Below are positions 63,045-64,000 of a stretch of DNA of 64,000 bases, in pieces (the stretch's first letter is position 1; each line of letters opens with the position of its first letter). The notes below the pieces were generated by a model that saw only the letters and a list, made by a program, of their open reading frames with translations, did no database searches and was not told the DNA's origin. The stretch is from assembly GCF_932526225.1 (NCBI RefSeq), contig NC_064047.1:5577501-5641500 (forward strand), given 5' to 3'. A program made the position numbers and the translations under genes. This DNA is from Nematostella vectensis. Its lineage: Eukaryota; Cnidaria; Anthozoa; Actiniaria; Edwardsiidae.

Positions 63045-63400
63045 GTAGTTACGCACGCGATGCTATGAACACGTGCGCTATGAATATCAAGTTAGTTACG
63101 CACGCCATGCTATGAACACGTGCGCTATGAATATCAAGGTAGTTACGCACACCATGCTCCGAACACGTGCGCTATGAATATCAATGTAGTTACGCACGCC
63201 ATGCTATGAACACGTGCGCTATGAATATTAAGGTAGTTACACACCCCATGCTATGAACACGTCCGCTATGAATATCAAGGTAGTTACGCACGCCATGCTC
63301 CGGACACGTGCGCTATGAATATTAAGGTAGTTACGCACGCCATGCTCCGAACACGTGCGCTATGAATATCAAGGTAGTTACGCACGCCATGCTCTAGGCG
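63021..63400 (+). repeat. 47-bp donor array of exon 52, 8 copies
   Basis: AACACGTGCGCTATGAATAT + CAAG/GTAGTTACGCACGCCATGCTATG: 24 exon bases plus donor plus 23 intron bases. Nearly every copy keeps the donor. Confidence 0.96.
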
Positions 63401-64000
63401 TACTAACAATACCGTAGTTGCTTGAATAAGCGCCTGAATGATGGTGCAAGGAGTGAAAATTTTCCTAGAAATTTCGGCCGTCTCATCTAAATCTATTGAG
63501 TGCAACATGCTTAGGCTATGCGCTTATTGGAGGGAGGCGTTTATTTCAAAATCCGTATATTATCCCTATATGAAATGTTTTTTTTTTACATGCAAGGAGT
63601 AGAAATGTCTACGCTTATTCAGGGGAGGCGCTTAGGGTTGTTCTACCAAGATTTTACAGTTCTACTAGGGAGCCTGATCTGGAATAACGCTACTTCTGAG
63701 CTTTGCAGTACCTAATATTGTATTCATAGATCCGACATGTCCATCACGCGCGCACTCGTTTGTATTATTGCTGTAAATCTTGACGTTTGCCGATAAAACT
63801 TGTAGAGTCAGGCGTAAAAAGCGAATTCGGCATTCTCTTCTACTTTCCCCAGCACTTAAATCACTGCAAATTGACCAAAATAGCTTTGAAAGCACATTAC
63901 CACATAGCTTCTACCGAAGAGAGCACCGCTTTATCTAATATTTTCAAGTTTTCGTATTTCGAGCTGGATTCGGGTAGTTTCTATACAACAACCAAACTTG
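63401..64000 (+). other. Start of intron 52 to window end
   Basis: AT-rich. One possible exon beginning after CTTCTACTTTCCCCAG (63863) is open to the window end but its peptide does not resemble the family, so I do not call it. Confidence 0.5.

Overview
The window is animal nuclear DNA. It holds no bacterial-style genes: coding sequence is scattered in short exons bounded by AG acceptors and GT donors. The content (AT-rich introns, a DIRS/Ngaro-type tyrosine-recombinase retrotransposon, several TTAA-flanked MITE families, very many minisatellites) suggests a marine invertebrate, most likely a cnidarian such as a sea anemone. That assignment is inference, not proof.

One gene fills the window: 52 plus-strand exons, positions 923 to 63044, of a VPS13-family bridge-like lipid-transfer protein, most like the VPS13A/C branch. 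I derived the exons by reading splice sites; all 51 internal junctions are phase-compatible and give one open frame of about 2,077 codons. Both ends of the gene lie outside the window. The visible part runs from the repeating beta-groove (RBG) region through the conserved YNxxLxxWEPLLE block to the start of the VAB (adaptor-binding) domain.

Layout: 1-417 minisatellite; 923-1705 exons 1-2; 2.3-6.2 kb minus-strand DIRS/Ngaro retrotransposon; 6.5 kb exon 3; 7.2-9.1 kb 39-bp array; 9.2-17.75 kb exons 4-14; 17.74-29.99 kb a 12-kb array of a 32-bp unit, split by a 993-bp TTAA MITE; 30.3-31.1 kb exons 15-16; 31.5-33.8 kb 25-bp array; 33.9-43.0 kb exons 17-31; 42.9-45.7 kb 110-bp array; 46.3-58.6 kb exons 32-49; 58.6-61.6 kb 58-bp array; 61.8-63.0 kb exons 50-52; then intron to the end.

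The main discovery is that most of the tandem arrays are not random intronic satellites. Their units are copies of this gene's own exon-intron junctions. At about two dozen exons, the last 15-50 bases of the exon with its GT donor, or the AG acceptor with the first bases of the exon, have been tandemly duplicated into the intron, from 2 to about 350 times. A second discovery is that exons 1-12 and 15-25 are homologous blocks with the same order, the same intron phases and five identical exon lengths, so the protein's repeats preserve an intragenic duplication that included its introns.
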